From CBDFKQ01 sp965248855 (lineage in GTDB: Bacteria; Bacteroidota; Bacteroidia; Cytophagales; 172606-1), in the NCBI GenBank assembly GCA_965248855.1, contig CBDFKQ010000011.1:186001-250000 (forward strand): 64,000 bases of DNA, read 5' to 3'. Below are positions 20,201 through 27,315 of this stretch, in pieces. Under the pieces are notes generated by a model, which was not told where the DNA came from, searched no databases, and saw only the letters and a list, made by a program, of their open reading frames with translations. The position numbers and the translations under genes are program-made. Within the stretch, counting starts at the first letter, position 1, and each line of letters opens with the position of its first letter.

Positions 20201-21950
20201 CGGGGTTAAACTGGAAAAACAAGTAAGCCAGGCGCAAAACTCACCTACAACAACCCAATACCTTTCAGGGATTATATATGAACAAAGCCAATTGCAATTT
20301 GTACCAACTGTAGAAGGAAGGTTATTAACCAAGGATATGGGTGGCATCTTCATCGATGAATACTTTATCAAAGATCATTTAGGGAGCTTAAGGGCTGCTT
20401 TCAGGGCCGGGAATATAAACAACAGCAAGGCCACTATGGAAACTGTTTCAAATTGTGATCCCTTGGTTTTAGATCATGAAACACAGATTTGGAATAATAT
20501 CACTAATACCCGGGACGCAGGGCAACATTATCCCGACCTCTGTGGGGGCGCCAAGTCAGCTAAATTAAACAGTTCTCAACCCTTAGGTCCATGGAGGATG
20601 ATAAAAGTCGGCAAGGGTGATGCTATTACTTTCAGCGTAAAAGCGCACTATGTTGCCGGCAATAAATTTAATGTTTCCTTGTCTGCCTTAGCTTCTTTAA
20701 TTAATATAAGCATGAATAATCCGGCTAAACAGGAAAATAACTTTGCCAAGCTGCAAGCAGGATTATCTTTTACCCCTATTTGGTATGGCAACCCAAGTAC
20801 TCCCAAAGCCTATATACAATATATTATTTTTGATAAAGATTATAACTATGTTGGCATGGGTTATAAGGCAATAAGCAGTGCTGCTGCAACAAATCCTTTT
20901 TCTTGGGAAGATGTAAGCTTAAGTTACCAGGTGATGCAGGATGGATACATTCAGGTGCTTACTGCAAATGAAAGTGATTTACCTGTATGGTTTGATGAAA
21001 TCAACCTGGATCAAAAGGAAAGCCTTGTGGTTCAGGAAAACCATTACGACTTATGGGGGGTAGCCCTTACAGGCATTGAGAAAACTGGTAATCCAGATCA
21101 TAAGTATAAATTTAATCTTCAAGAACATATTGAAGATTTAGATTTGGGTTGGTATACCTATAAATATAGGGAATATGATCCCACTTATTGCAGATTTACA
21201 AGAATTGATCCTATAACTGAAAACTATTATGAGTTAACATCTTACCAATTCGCGAGCAATAATCCCAGTTCAAAAATAGAAATTGAAGGCTTGGAAGGAG
21301 CATATATTTGGCAAGCATCAGGTGTGAATCCAAATGCAAGTTCATCAGAGATGCAAAATTATCTTGAAATGGCTAAGAACGCAGCTGTTACCCAATTAAC
21401 AGAAATAGGTAAAGCAGGATTAATATTAGCATCGTTCTTTCCTTTTACAGGACCTGAACTTAGTATAATAAGATATGCTGCTACTGCTGAAAGATCAATT
21501 ATTGCAGTGGAAGCAAAGACATTATTATTAGAAGAGGCTGCCATAAGTAGCAATGTTGTCTTAAAAGAAGAATCATTAGCTGAAAGGGCTACGGTTATAC
21601 AAAACGCGCAAACCACTCAGAAAGGTAGAAACCTATCGACAACCTCTGTTGCTGAAGTTGAGTCAGCCGATGGAACCACTTATAGAGCAGTTAGTTCGAG
21701 TCGGAAAGCTTTGACTAAAGAACAAAGGGCTGCATTACGAGAAGGAGAAGTAGAAATTAAAGGCGAAGGTCATGCTGAAACTACAATTGTAGATCATGTA
21801 AATAAAAATAAGGAAAAAATAATTGATATTGCAGCAAGCAGACCTGTTTGTAATAACTGCGCTCAAACATTGTATAATAATGGAGTTAACCAACCATTAA
21901 GTCCATTAAAAAATTCTAATTCTAATCCTTGGTTATTACCTACCCCATAA
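14223..21950 (+). CDS. RHS polymorphic toxin with deaminase-like tip
   Basis: 2575 residues from the ATG at 14223 (a TTG precedes it). Signal peptide about 1-27; discoidin-like domain about 30-180; PKD-like domain 185-275 (TADAGSDQV start); second discoidin-like domain 285-440; three copies of a beta-sandwich module about 450-1190 (EGW[IV]E motifs); DUF6443-like segment about 1210-1360 (YFDGLGRPIQTV); YD repeats; RHS core end near 2310-2340 (YDPTYCRFTRIDP). The tip has HAE (2517-2519) and C2543-x2-C2546, the zinc and proton-shuttle signature of nucleic-acid deaminases of the YwqJ-like group. The DUF416 gene downstream is the likely immunity gene. The tip is more A/T-rich than the core, as expected for exchanged toxin ends. 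Confidence 0.88.
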   Translation: MNNFSNTLLKFLICLSFFVSFTLVNAQTPVRIQLMPDMVTEEKKTLFTGSNSAQSIADEQSLITDANNPIATPRQNNFQTIWFPSWNASDYPASAYIDLGTGYSINKIYFSDASPQDNSFNSNVKIEYGSPGNWQVLDNVIMADWTGWTSNTNISNYNVTTRYVRFTMQSNAANFKEISIYANTNGNQIPTADAGSDQVLNIPYSNFTLTGKGFDTDGTITAYNWTKVSGPGDAITSASAFLTLNNLPAGNYTFRLMVTDNNGAIGMNDVKVTVNHPPSTGVMKIPLQVGINGIIVQSEEPFTGNWNQTINDIIDEQAGLDPLNGVLSNGSSPQTVWNPSPITPTNQKHGWIDLGKPYQLSYIYLKAVQTPSFFSEDGENAVKVEYGTPDANGNPTNWQPLGILNMVNAGWQNLNVLITTRFLRFTLESGGSPFSEVVLYGNDVMQQACGTSNPIQWTNAANSIIGNDGSLSLTSSLTGTANSVNALEPGNDGWLEWTVGPVNNSYTIGFSGVKTLDNSAYSLKLTNGTMGLMSGGVLVFNFGSVVATDKFRLERVGTKIRVTKNQGLPSETVNTIETIGMINVFFSASDSRLYSISELYAGILPVVSASFCEPLKIDLQPVNAHYSDNTMTGSLGINVSGGSGNYNYNWYQRDPISGQWKTDAGYNGPVRSGLMYGESRKILVTDAITGASKSTVYSLTSNVYWKSFQNLSLNPDNSLTINPGGTLPTSNSISKNTLDKGQEGWIEWTVGLGNAKDYAVGFTNPQSNLSPFYHPDNLPEIGIYYDNQGYMSFILGGEFIYYNTLFGINDIIEDATTARFNGQLVGITYVPIRLPVVPEDVIKISREGGSVKFFINGVPIAITVTLTQESGPDIIVTKNIEFSNGIYPNRFFISGSSVGKIPPIRTSFQEPFIINANKGVGFSNKIIGDHLEVEATGGKKPYKYEWLSSVYPVAPNLPNSVNISSAGQSITGIYGVKVTDALNNVKTSYFAAGYPISWSNEPGKSPSANTLFSSDGTYALNNSMGGRYATAISANVIPGGQEGWVEVQPGKITNNARYYNIGLSLEPDALTTSQKIDFSFNLYELQFANGLTTVNFYNLNGLITINNNCFYGSGLYYLPGCGGPSIMAEDVVRIAKEKDVNGNFFIRYYINGVKITESALDAATANTNMRVMSLLSQGDRIPVIATSHLYLGSNNTPLTSPPVPTDDMNYVVENTILIPGITDITPTTRFLAEEMRQKVSYFDGLGRPIQTVITSGSPAKNDIIQPVVYDQFGRISINYSPYTSNQLGLGDGKYRNFNPDPTVYKSSEQYLFYRSQSKVATNPFPYATTVYEASSLSRVLEQGAVGAAWQPLNASITNSGHSIKTIRGTNLENEVRLWTYDAINKTATSFNDNTGFYVGSSAVQPAGQLNMNETSDEHGLKIRVFTDINGKVVCKKVQKVLNDETSFISTYQIYDNFGNLRFVLPPEAVNNLSDPEVLSGNVLTINYTSNFTNNRVFSYDYDQWQRLIIKHVPGAGISFMVYDNADRLVLSQDENLRANHNWKLIKYDAFSRPILNGLYTNTNAAVIDQATMQVAFNSGNATVALFEIRQAGTAFGYSNTVFPNTNLEILSATYYDDYDYDYSGTPDVAYVNPANINPTLNTFEPSNFRAIGQITGSKVKVLDSSPVKYLLSSPFYDAYGRHIQNQADNHVGGRDTTCMRYDFAGKLLETLLLHNPYGLGRKVALQSRSTYDHAGRILKAEFAVNNTNTWKPLATYAYNELGQLTEKHLGNELQKVDFAYHLRGWLSKINDAQLSEAGDIFGMELKYEDTPLYNNAQYNGNISKISWENLTDEIFRNYDYQYDGLNRLKGSTYSSGKPYENFNLGALSYDDNGNILTLQRSNLVSRGDNTNPKYDLVDDLYYNYKKGGAGASSNQLYAVDDRSNYKLATDALADDFSKKVSYTGSDEYTFDNNGNLLSDANKGITSILYNHLNLPKQIVYANGDNIINIYDASGVKLEKQVSQAQNSPTTTQYLSGIIYEQSQLQFVPTVEGRLLTKDMGGIFIDEYFIKDHLGSLRAAFRAGNINNSKATMETVSNCDPLVLDHETQIWNNITNTRDAGQHYPDLCGGAKSAKLNSSQPLGPWRMIKVGKGDAITFSVKAHYVAGNKFNVSLSALASLINISMNNPAKQENNFAKLQAGLSFTPIWYGNPSTPKAYIQYIIFDKDYNYVGMGYKAISSAAATNPFSWEDVSLSYQVMQDGYIQVLTANESDLPVWFDEINLDQKESLVVQENHYDLWGVALTGIEKTGNPDHKYKFNLQEHIEDLDLGWYTYKYREYDPTYCRFTRIDPITENYYELTSYQFASNNPSSKIEIEGLEGAYIWQASGVNPNASSSEMQNYLEMAKNAAVTQLTEIGKAGLILASFFPFTGPELSIIRYAATAERSIIAVEAKTLLLEEAAISSNVVLKEESLAERATVIQNAQTTQKGRNLSTTSVAEVESADGTTYRAVSSSRKALTKEQRAALREGEVEIKGEGHAETTIVDHVNKNKEKIIDIAASRPVCNNCAQTLYNNGVNQPLSPLKNSNSNPWLLPTP

Positions 21951-22140
21951 CTTGAGTATATGAAAATAGCTATTTCTAAATGAACAACCTATGGTAGTTA
22001 TAAATATAATTACTTTTTAATAACTGTTGTTACAAAATTATTTAAATAAAGTTTAAATTTAATTATTCATTATTTCATATCAATAAATCAATTTTACAGG
22101 ATACTAATATTTGGCAGTGACATTAGTTATTAAGTTAATT

Positions 22141-22737
22141 ATGGATGAATTTAAAAAGGGGATAGAGTTTAGTTTAAACAATTTAAATCATCTAAAAAAA
22201 ATATTGTTTATTGCATTTACTTGTGAAAAAATGTTTCCAACATATGTAAAATTCAGTATTGAGGTGAATTGGGGTGACTCAACCATATTTGAGCAATGCA
22301 TTACAATGCTTTATCAAATAATACTAGGTCAGAGATTAGGCAAAGAAGAAGTATCTAAAATGTTAGAAACTTTCGATGCTGTAATACCTGGTACAATTGA
22401 CTTTGTAACAGCATCATATGCTACTGATTCATGCATTGCTATGTATGAAGGATTACTTTATTTACAAACTAAAAAAATTGAACATGCACTTAATGTTTCA
22501 AGTACATCAATAAATATGATTGATATGTATGTTCAGGATTTACTTAATTTGGAGTCTACAGATCCATTATTGGAAGAAAAAATTGCAAATGATAAACACA
22601 TGAAAAATGAACAAACTAGACAAATAGAAATTATTAATGAACTAAAGAAAGTTGATGTTATTACCCCTGAAGTTATAAGCTTATTAAGGATCATAAATAA
22701 TAGTTATTATACTTATGATATAAATAAAATTTCTTAA
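22141..22737 (+). CDS. DUF416 (YjaG-like) presumed immunity protein
   Basis: 198 residues from the ATG at 22141; an upstream TTG in frame is less likely. It aligns through its length with the DUF416/YjaG family: FIAFTCEKMFPTYVKFS corresponds to the FMACLCERMYPNY segment, and IPGTIDF...ATDSCIAMYEGL...IEHALNVSSTSINMIDMY to the middle of the family. It is all-helical and cytosolic. Directly downstream of the deaminase-tipped RHS gene it very probably neutralises that toxin, though the 190-bp gap is large for such a pair. Strongly A/T-rich. A hairpin terminator follows. Confidence 0.85.
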   Translation: MDEFKKGIEFSLNNLNHLKKILFIAFTCEKMFPTYVKFSIEVNWGDSTIFEQCITMLYQIILGQRLGKEEVSKMLETFDAVIPGTIDFVTASYATDSCIAMYEGLLYLQTKKIEHALNVSSTSINMIDMYVQDLLNLESTDPLLEEKIANDKHMKNEQTRQIEIINELKKVDVITPEVISLLRIINNSYYTYDINKIS

Positions 22738-22804
22738 AATATATTTATAAAGCCCTCATTTGTATTTTAAACAAAGAAGTCTTAAAGAAAGGTAAAAAAT
22801 AATG

Positions 22805-22827
22805 GTTTGATTCCATAGGGATCAAAC
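22805..22827 (+). terminator. terminator after the immunity gene
   Basis: Stem GTTTGATTCC / GGGATCAAAC (one G-T wobble) with a 3-nt loop, 68 bp after the stop; closes the E1 cargo operon. Confidence 0.6.
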
Positions 22828-22888
22828 TCTTATTATAATATTCTAAAAATTGGATACTAAAATAGCTTAATTATTATATATTCTTAAC

Positions 22889-23080
22889 TCAATGTAAATT
22901 CTGGCATGAATTTGCTTTAATTATTCTACCCCTTTTATCCTCTCCTATATTAGAATTTAAGGCAATTGAAGTTCTTAAAGTCTGGACATAATGAAATAAA
23001 CTCCATACCGGTTTGCTGTAAAATTTTTCCTGTTTGCCCGGAGAGTACCACTTTTCCGAATGAGTATCTAATCTTACCAT
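22889..23080 (-). CDS. conserved small protein divergent from XRE (E1)
   Basis: 63 residues, family not recognised. It is a real gene by conservation: the E2 copy at 57364-57597 is identical over most of its length (segment VRLDTHSEKWYSPGKQEK and onward through GEDKRGRI), with divergence only at the C-terminal tail. The composition is basic and aromatic, with no membrane segment. It diverges from the XRE gene with about 100 bp between them and a palindrome near the XRE start, which suggests a regulator plus a small effector or antirepressor. Confidence 0.6.
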   Translation of the reverse strand: MVRLDTHSEKWYSPGKQEKFYSKPVWSLFHYVQTLRTSIALNSNIGEDKRGRIIKANSCQNLH

Positions 23081-23152
23081 TATTTGCTGCGTTTGGGTTA
23101 TTTTTATAGATTGCAGGCAAAATAAATCAGTAGTATAGTTTTGTTTTATCTG

Positions 23153-23177
23153 TTTAAAGCATATATTATACGTTAAA
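23153..23177. promoter_or_regulatory. candidate XRE operator (E1)
   Basis: TTTAAAG - 11 bp (CATATATTATA) - CGTTAAA, ending 10 bp before the XRE start codon. In E2 the arms are perfect (TTTAAAG/CTTTAAA) with the same spacer. A likely binding site for the adjacent regulator on its own promoter. Confidence 0.5.
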
Positions 23178-23187
23178 TAGATATTTT

Positions 23188-23571
23188 ATGAAAATAGGAA
23201 ATAAGATTAAAAAGATAAGGGAGTTAAAGAATTATACACAGGAATACATGGCTGACCGCTTAGGTATTAATCAATCGGGCTACTCCAGGTTAGAAAATGA
23301 TACTAGCGATATAACTTTATCCCAGATAGAAAAACTTTCAGAAATATTTAATATGCGGGTAGAGGATTTAATGACTTTTGATGAAAAAGTAGTTTTCAAT
23401 AATTATGGTACATTAAATGACAAAAATTTTTCAATTCATTATAACAATATGAATGATAAGGAAAGAGAATTATATGAGAAAGCACTGGAATTACATTCGA
23501 AAACAATTAAACTTCTGGAAGATAAAATAAGTTTTTTAGAGCAAATGAATGCAACAAAAGGGAGTAATTAA
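23188..23571 (+). CDS. XRE-family regulator (E1)
   Basis: 127 residues. A Cro/CI-type helix-turn-helix occupies about residues 6-62 (KKIRELKNYTQEYMADRLGINQSGYSRLEN...ITLSQIEKLSEIFN). The C-terminal part, about 75-127, is helical and coiled-coil-like (KERELYEKALELHSKTIKLLEDKISFLEQ) and probably dimerises. It is close to the E2 protein at 57669. It converges with the minus-strand lysis gene 35 bp downstream; in E2 this junction holds a restriction-modification pair. Likely role: control of the cargo edge or of the small divergent gene. Confidence 0.88.
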   Translation: MKIGNKIKKIRELKNYTQEYMADRLGINQSGYSRLENDTSDITLSQIEKLSEIFNMRVEDLMTFDEKVVFNNYGTLNDKNFSIHYNNMNDKERELYEKALELHSKTIKLLEDKISFLEQMNATKGSN

Positions 23572-23606
23572 AAAGGCATTACATCTAATGTTATGGATAC
23601 CTACAA

Positions 23607-24122
23607 TTAATACCCCCTCCCAATTACAAAAGCAATTAAAACTACCCCGACCATAGTGGTAGTTTTTTTTATTTTTTTCCAGACTATTTTTCGCTTTTCC
23701 TTCCTGTCTTGTTTCTTATCAATAGCCATATTCCCGTTCGCATCAATTTTGAGCGGTGGCATGGGATCAGGTAATTTATAATCATTTTCAAAAATAATCC
23801 CTTTCGGGTTGATGGTTTGTATTATTAAATCATTGCCTTTTGCTTGGATGGAGTTGATAATGGTTTCTTTCTCTAGCTTTTTCCTCCTTGCCGTATCAGG
23901 TAAATAAATATAAACAGGATAAGGCTTTATCCGTTCCTTTATTTTTATTTCAATTTTCGGATAAGGCTTAGGAATGTAAACCGTATCAGACGGCAAGCGT
24001 TCGGTAATAACTTTAGGTTGTTTTGTACACCTTCCGAGAAACCAAGCCACGAACAATAATAGAACCGCTATGATTATTATTTTTGTTTTTGGGTCAAGAT
24101 GGGGATTAATGATAGTAGCCAT
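23607..24122 (-). CDS. two-membrane-segment protein of lysis/virion block
   Basis: 171 residues. Membrane segments about 14-31 and 152-168, with a proline- and charge-rich domain between them (IPKPYPKIEIKIKERIKPYP) that would lie in the periplasm. Such a topology could bridge membranes like a spanin or form part of a virion membrane, but no family is recognised. It is the last gene of the late operon and its start overlaps the hydrolase stop by one base. E2 carries a same-length homologue (60125-60640). Confidence 0.6.
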   Translation of the reverse strand: MATIINPHLDPKTKIIIIAVLLLFVAWFLGRCTKQPKVITERLPSDTVYIPKPYPKIEIKIKERIKPYPVYIYLPDTARRKKLEKETIINSIQAKGNDLIIQTINPKGIIFENDYKLPDPMPPLKIDANGNMAIDKKQDRKEKRKIVWKKIKKTTTMVGVVLIAFVIGRGY

Positions 24123-24688
24123 TATTCAAACCAGTTAGCAACCTGATAAACCATTCTTTTACTCCTTACCTTTCTAAATACCCCGATGCCTTCGTATGAA
24201 TTATTATCATTTGTATTGCCTTCAATGGTAACGATATAATCCTTTCCATAAGTAGGTGGATTCCAATCTTCTATTAACCCTATATGCCCGATTCTTCTTG
24301 CGTACATGTCATATACAAAATACAGGTCAGACCTTTGCGGCTCTTGTAAAATCCCGTTCCTCTTTACATAAGATCCTCGGGAATACATTACTTTAGCTGG
24401 CGAAGCATAAGCAGGAGCCCACGCAGAGACAGGAAAATATTTTGGCATCGGCTGACATTGCTTATAACACCATGTCGTAAAAGCGGCACACCACGCATAA
24501 CCTTTCGGAAGCCCCACGCAAGCAAGGTAACTTTCAACTTCTTTGCCACCGTTTGAACCAATCGGTTTTTCCTTTACTCCGAGTTGCGATTTTGCGGCTT
24601 GGTATATACATTCTCTTTTCTCTTTTATCGTTTGACTGTAAATCCGAAGGGGTAAAATAGTAAGTATTATAAGGTAAAATAATTTCAT
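24122..24688 (-). CDS. CHAP-like peptidoglycan hydrolase
   Basis: 188 residues with a signal peptide (1-19). The papain-like CHAP/NlpC-type core shows C67 in GYAWCAAF, H135 in RRIGHIGLIED and E156 in TIEGNTN, the usual catalytic Cys-His-polar arrangement. The preceding QLGVKEKPIGSNGG is typical of phage endolysins of this class. It would be exported and cut peptide bonds in the cell wall during host lysis or entry. It sits beside membrane-protein genes that could act as holin or spanin. Same-length homologue in E2. Confidence 0.85.
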   Translation of the reverse strand: MKLFYLIILTILPLRIYSQTIKEKRECIYQAAKSQLGVKEKPIGSNGGKEVESYLACVGLPKGYAWCAAFTTWCYKQCQPMPKYFPVSAWAPAYASPAKVMYSRGSYVKRNGILQEPQRSDLYFVYDMYARRIGHIGLIEDWNPPTYGKDYIVTIEGNTNDNNSYEGIGVFRKVRSKRMVYQVANWFE

Positions 24689-24717
24689 AGCTGCTAGTTA
24701 TTAGATTAATTTAAAGA

Positions 24718-25350
24718 TTATTGTTCAACGGGCAAACTTGGATTTTGCAAGTTGCCAGCATTTCTCAAGTTTGTTAATTCTATTCTTTTTATTTCTAATT
24801 CAATTTCGTTCAATTCACAAGTGGTCTGGGAGTTCTTTATATTAATTGATGCAGTTTTTTCAATATATTGTTCAGAGTTAATTAATGTTTTCAATTCTAT
24901 TTCATTTTTTTTCTCGAACAATTTTTGAGTATCTCTATGCCATACCAAAAAATAGAAAGGGGCGATAAAACTACAAAGACCTAAAATAACAATACCTATT
25001 GTAGTAAATAAATACAATAATTTAACATACCTATCGTAACCGTCTTGATTGACTTCATAGTAATGGAAATCTAATTTATTTTTTAATCGTTGTTTTTCAA
25101 GAATATTCATCTTTTCAATGGTTTCTTGTAAGCTCATTGTCGTTTCTAACTTTTTTAATTTGATTGAATCTAATTTAAACAGGTTATTATTATAATCTAC
25201 TGTAAAAAGTTGTTTCTTTAAAACCGTCTCTTCCTTTATTAACTTATCCTTACTTAAATAAGTAAATGATAGTCCCAATATTATAATAAGAGATGCCGAA
25301 AAAAAAATAAACTTTGATGTATTATCCGTTGGAATTAGTAATGAAAACAT
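24718..25350 (-). CDS. membrane protein with coiled coils, E1 only
   Basis: 210 residues: membrane segments about 14-31 and 112-135, a predicted coiled coil between them (lysine- and glutamate-rich, 35-95) and another in the C-terminal third. No family recognised. It is absent from E2, where the hydrolase start lies only 3 bp from the neighbouring gene. More A/T-rich than its neighbours, so probably a recent insertion or a non-essential gene. Confidence 0.6.
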   Translation of the reverse strand: MFSLLIPTDNTSKFIFFSASLIIILGLSFTYLSKDKLIKEETVLKKQLFTVDYNNNLFKLDSIKLKKLETTMSLQETIEKMNILEKQRLKNKLDFHYYEVNQDGYDRYVKLLYLFTTIGIVILGLCSFIAPFYFLVWHRDTQKLFEKKNEIELKTLINSEQYIEKTASINIKNSQTTCELNEIELEIKRIELTNLRNAGNLQNPSLPVEQ

Positions 25351-25408
25351 TTTTGTTTTTTGTTTAGGTGAGATTAAAAGTAATGTTTTTCATCAAATTC
25401 CTAAAAGC

Positions 25409-25813
25409 TTAAAAAATAAGTATAGCCAGCGCCATAAGCAAAACCAATGACCCATAAATACAAAAAGCGATTAATAGTTTTTTAGTTACTGATAGGTTTA
25501 TATAATCTGCCCCAAAGCCATGAAATAAATAATTAAACACTTCAGGAAAGTTGAATTTCATTACTACACTTGCAAACCCTGAAGCCACAGAAATAGTTAA
25601 AATGGAGTAAATGAATTTCTGCGTTACTCCTAAATCATAAGTGGCTGCTGTGCCTCCCGATAATTGGTATAGCCAGATTGGCGATATTAATAACAAGGCT
25701 GTGCCTATCGGGATAAGGATTACAAACTCATTCCATTTTTTAAAAAAGGTACTGAATCTTTCACTGAATAATTTTTCTGTAACTCTGTTTAATAATTCTC
25801 TAAATTCTGACAT
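25409..25813 (-). CDS. small polytopic membrane protein, holin candidate
   Basis: 134 residues, three hydrophobic helices (about 30-50, 66-85, 112-134). The size, helix number and place near a cell-wall hydrolase fit a holin, but there is no family match I can name; a virion membrane protein is the alternative. The central part (GGTAATYDLGVTQKF) is nearly identical in the E2 homologue. Confidence 0.6.
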   Translation of the reverse strand: MSEFRELLNRVTEKLFSERFSTFFKKWNEFVILIPIGTALLLISPIWLYQLSGGTAATYDLGVTQKFIYSILTISVASGFASVVMKFNFPEVFNYLFHGFGADYINLSVTKKLLIAFCIYGSLVLLMALAILIF

Positions 25814-25830
25814 AGCTTTTTTGGTTTAAA

Positions 25831-26151
25831 TTATTTAAAATCTTTTTGTATGATTAACCTGATGTTGTCTTCAGCATTTTCTATGCGCTTCTCTAATGAT
25901 TTAAGTTCTATGTTCCTTGCTTTCTCATCCCCGTTGTCCCTCTCGCTGTTTCGGCTCAGGCTTGATTCTAATATAGCAATGGTTTTATGTACTTCCTTTT
26001 CATTTTCATTGACATGGTGGTGTAAAGCATCCAAACGTTTATTGGTTTCTTCCATTTCAGTAAAAACACTTTGCTTTAGGAAAAAACCGATGATTGAGAT
26101 AATTACGGTAAAGCCCGCTATCCCAATGGTGATAATTAATGATTCATTCAT
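25831..26151 (-). CDS. membrane-anchored coiled-coil protein
   Basis: 106 residues: N-terminal membrane helix (about 4-27), then a highly charged coiled coil to the end (heptads from about 30, with SLEKRIENAEDNI). The N-terminal half is practically identical to the E2 homologue. Unknown function; the design recalls spanin inner-membrane subunits or hemolysin-XhlA-like proteins. Its start overlaps the 3' end of the next upstream gene by 4 bp. Confidence 0.6.
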   Translation of the reverse strand: MNESLIITIGIAGFTVIISIIGFFLKQSVFTEMEETNKRLDALHHHVNENEKEVHKTIAILESSLSRNSERDNGDEKARNIELKSLEKRIENAEDNIRLIIQKDFK

Positions 26152-26525
26152 ATTATTTTTTTCGTTGGTTGCTTAAATTTTTTACTAATCCCTGCATTAT
26201 ATCCAAAATAATTTTCGAGTACTTTAAGCAGGGTTTCCGATTCATCACAAATCTTTTTTACAATATCTTTAAATTCATCTTCACTTTTCATTTGATTATC
26301 AGACAGCAGGCAAAGGACATTGCAAAGCCCGATGATCCTTAGTAAGGGTGCTTTCAATACATGGTTAAAATGGTCGTTGCTTTCATTGTCTAATTCATTT
26401 ATGTATTCTTTAATTGCTTTTATCATTCTCAATTGGATCACGTTGCGGCCTTGCTCTTCCTCTTCCAAAAAAGTTAATTGAGAAAGTATTTGTTTTATGG
26501 CCGTCCTGTGGTCTAACTCATTCAT
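26148..26525 (-). CDS. orphan histidine-kinase dimerisation (HisKA-like) protein
   Basis: 125 residues. Residues 52-110 read like a HisKA/DHp two-helix hairpin: HFNHVLKAPLLRIIGLCNVL with H55 at the place of the phosphorylated His in F-[SN]-H-[DE]-L-[RK]-[TA]-P-L, then a loop and a second helix (FKDIVKKICDESETLLKVLENYF). No ATPase domain, receiver or membrane segment follows. The E2 homologue keeps the His box exactly. It could dock to a host kinase or response regulator, or act as a phosphotransfer protein; this is inference from motif similarity. It overlaps genes on both sides (4 and 8 bp). Confidence 0.6.
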   Translation of the reverse strand: MNELDHRTAIKQILSQLTFLEEEEQGRNVIQLRMIKAIKEYINELDNESNDHFNHVLKAPLLRIIGLCNVLCLLSDNQMKSEDEFKDIVKKICDESETLLKVLENYFGYNAGISKKFKQPTKKII

Positions 26526-27315
26526 TTAGTTTTAAGATTCTTTTGTAATAGCTTGGGTAATGCTCTTTCATGTAAGCTGTTAAGTCTTTACAATTCTGTA
26601 GATTTCTTTTTTCCCTTCCCATCATGTGGGAGAAAGGTTTGTTATGGAAACTGCCTAAATTTGTATAACCCTTGTAAACAGGATAGGGTAACAGTGAACC
26701 GATTGTTAAATTATTTTCACCGGCATACCGGTAAGCAAAAAATGGTTCACTGCAAGCCGCAAAAAAATACGGATCCGGAAATTTTTGTGCATTATCATTT
26801 AGGAATTGAAACAGGGTTTTTGCGTAAGCCTTCATGTGCCCGGAATCTTTGAAACCTAATATACCGCTGTGTATTGTTTTATGCCCGGGCTCGATGTTGA
26901 TTTTTGCTTTCTTAAGCCTTTGGTTAAAAAACCACATATCAAAACTGTCAATCTCAATGTTTTGACAAATTAAGTCTGCTTTTAAAACATCTTCAGAAAT
27001 TGCTTCCCATAAAAATAAATCCCCATCTACAAATACAAATGGTTGTTTTTGTATTTCACAAACGTGAACTTTTACTGCTGTCCGGTAATAGGATTGAGTA
27101 AACTCTTTGCCTTCCAAACTCAAAATACAATCATCATAGGGCAATTGCAGTTTGTCAATTAATACTTCTTTTCCGACTTTGTCCGTATGTAATACAACCG
27201 TATAGCCAAATTTCTTTAATTGTAGTAAACTTAAAGCCCATGAAAAATAATGGTACTCCGGTTTAAAAAAATCGGTTGGGTTCTTATTATACAGGTATCC
27301 GTGTACAAATATCAT
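26518..27315 (-). CDS. glycosyltransferase-like protein
   Basis: 265 residues, no signal peptide. It resembles Bacteroidota GT-A-like proteins that I associate with the DUF6734 group: HGYLYNKNPTDFFKPEYHYFSWALSLLQLKKFGY at the start, then VDGDLF (D97-x-D99) as a candidate metal-nucleotide site and a conserved GHKTIHSGILGF region. It may modify host surface glycans (lysogenic conversion) or a virion component. It is embedded in the late operon and is about 85% alike in E2, so it is a core gene, not cargo. Substrate unknown. Confidence 0.6.
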   Translation of the reverse strand: MIFVHGYLYNKNPTDFFKPEYHYFSWALSLLQLKKFGYTVVLHTDKVGKEVLIDKLQLPYDDCILSLEGKEFTQSYYRTAVKVHVCEIQKQPFVFVDGDLFLWEAISEDVLKADLICQNIEIDSFDMWFFNQRLKKAKINIEPGHKTIHSGILGFKDSGHMKAYAKTLFQFLNDNAQKFPDPYFFAACSEPFFAYRYAGENNLTIGSLLPYPVYKGYTNLGSFHNKPFSHMMGREKRNLQNCKDLTAYMKEHYPSYYKRILKLNE

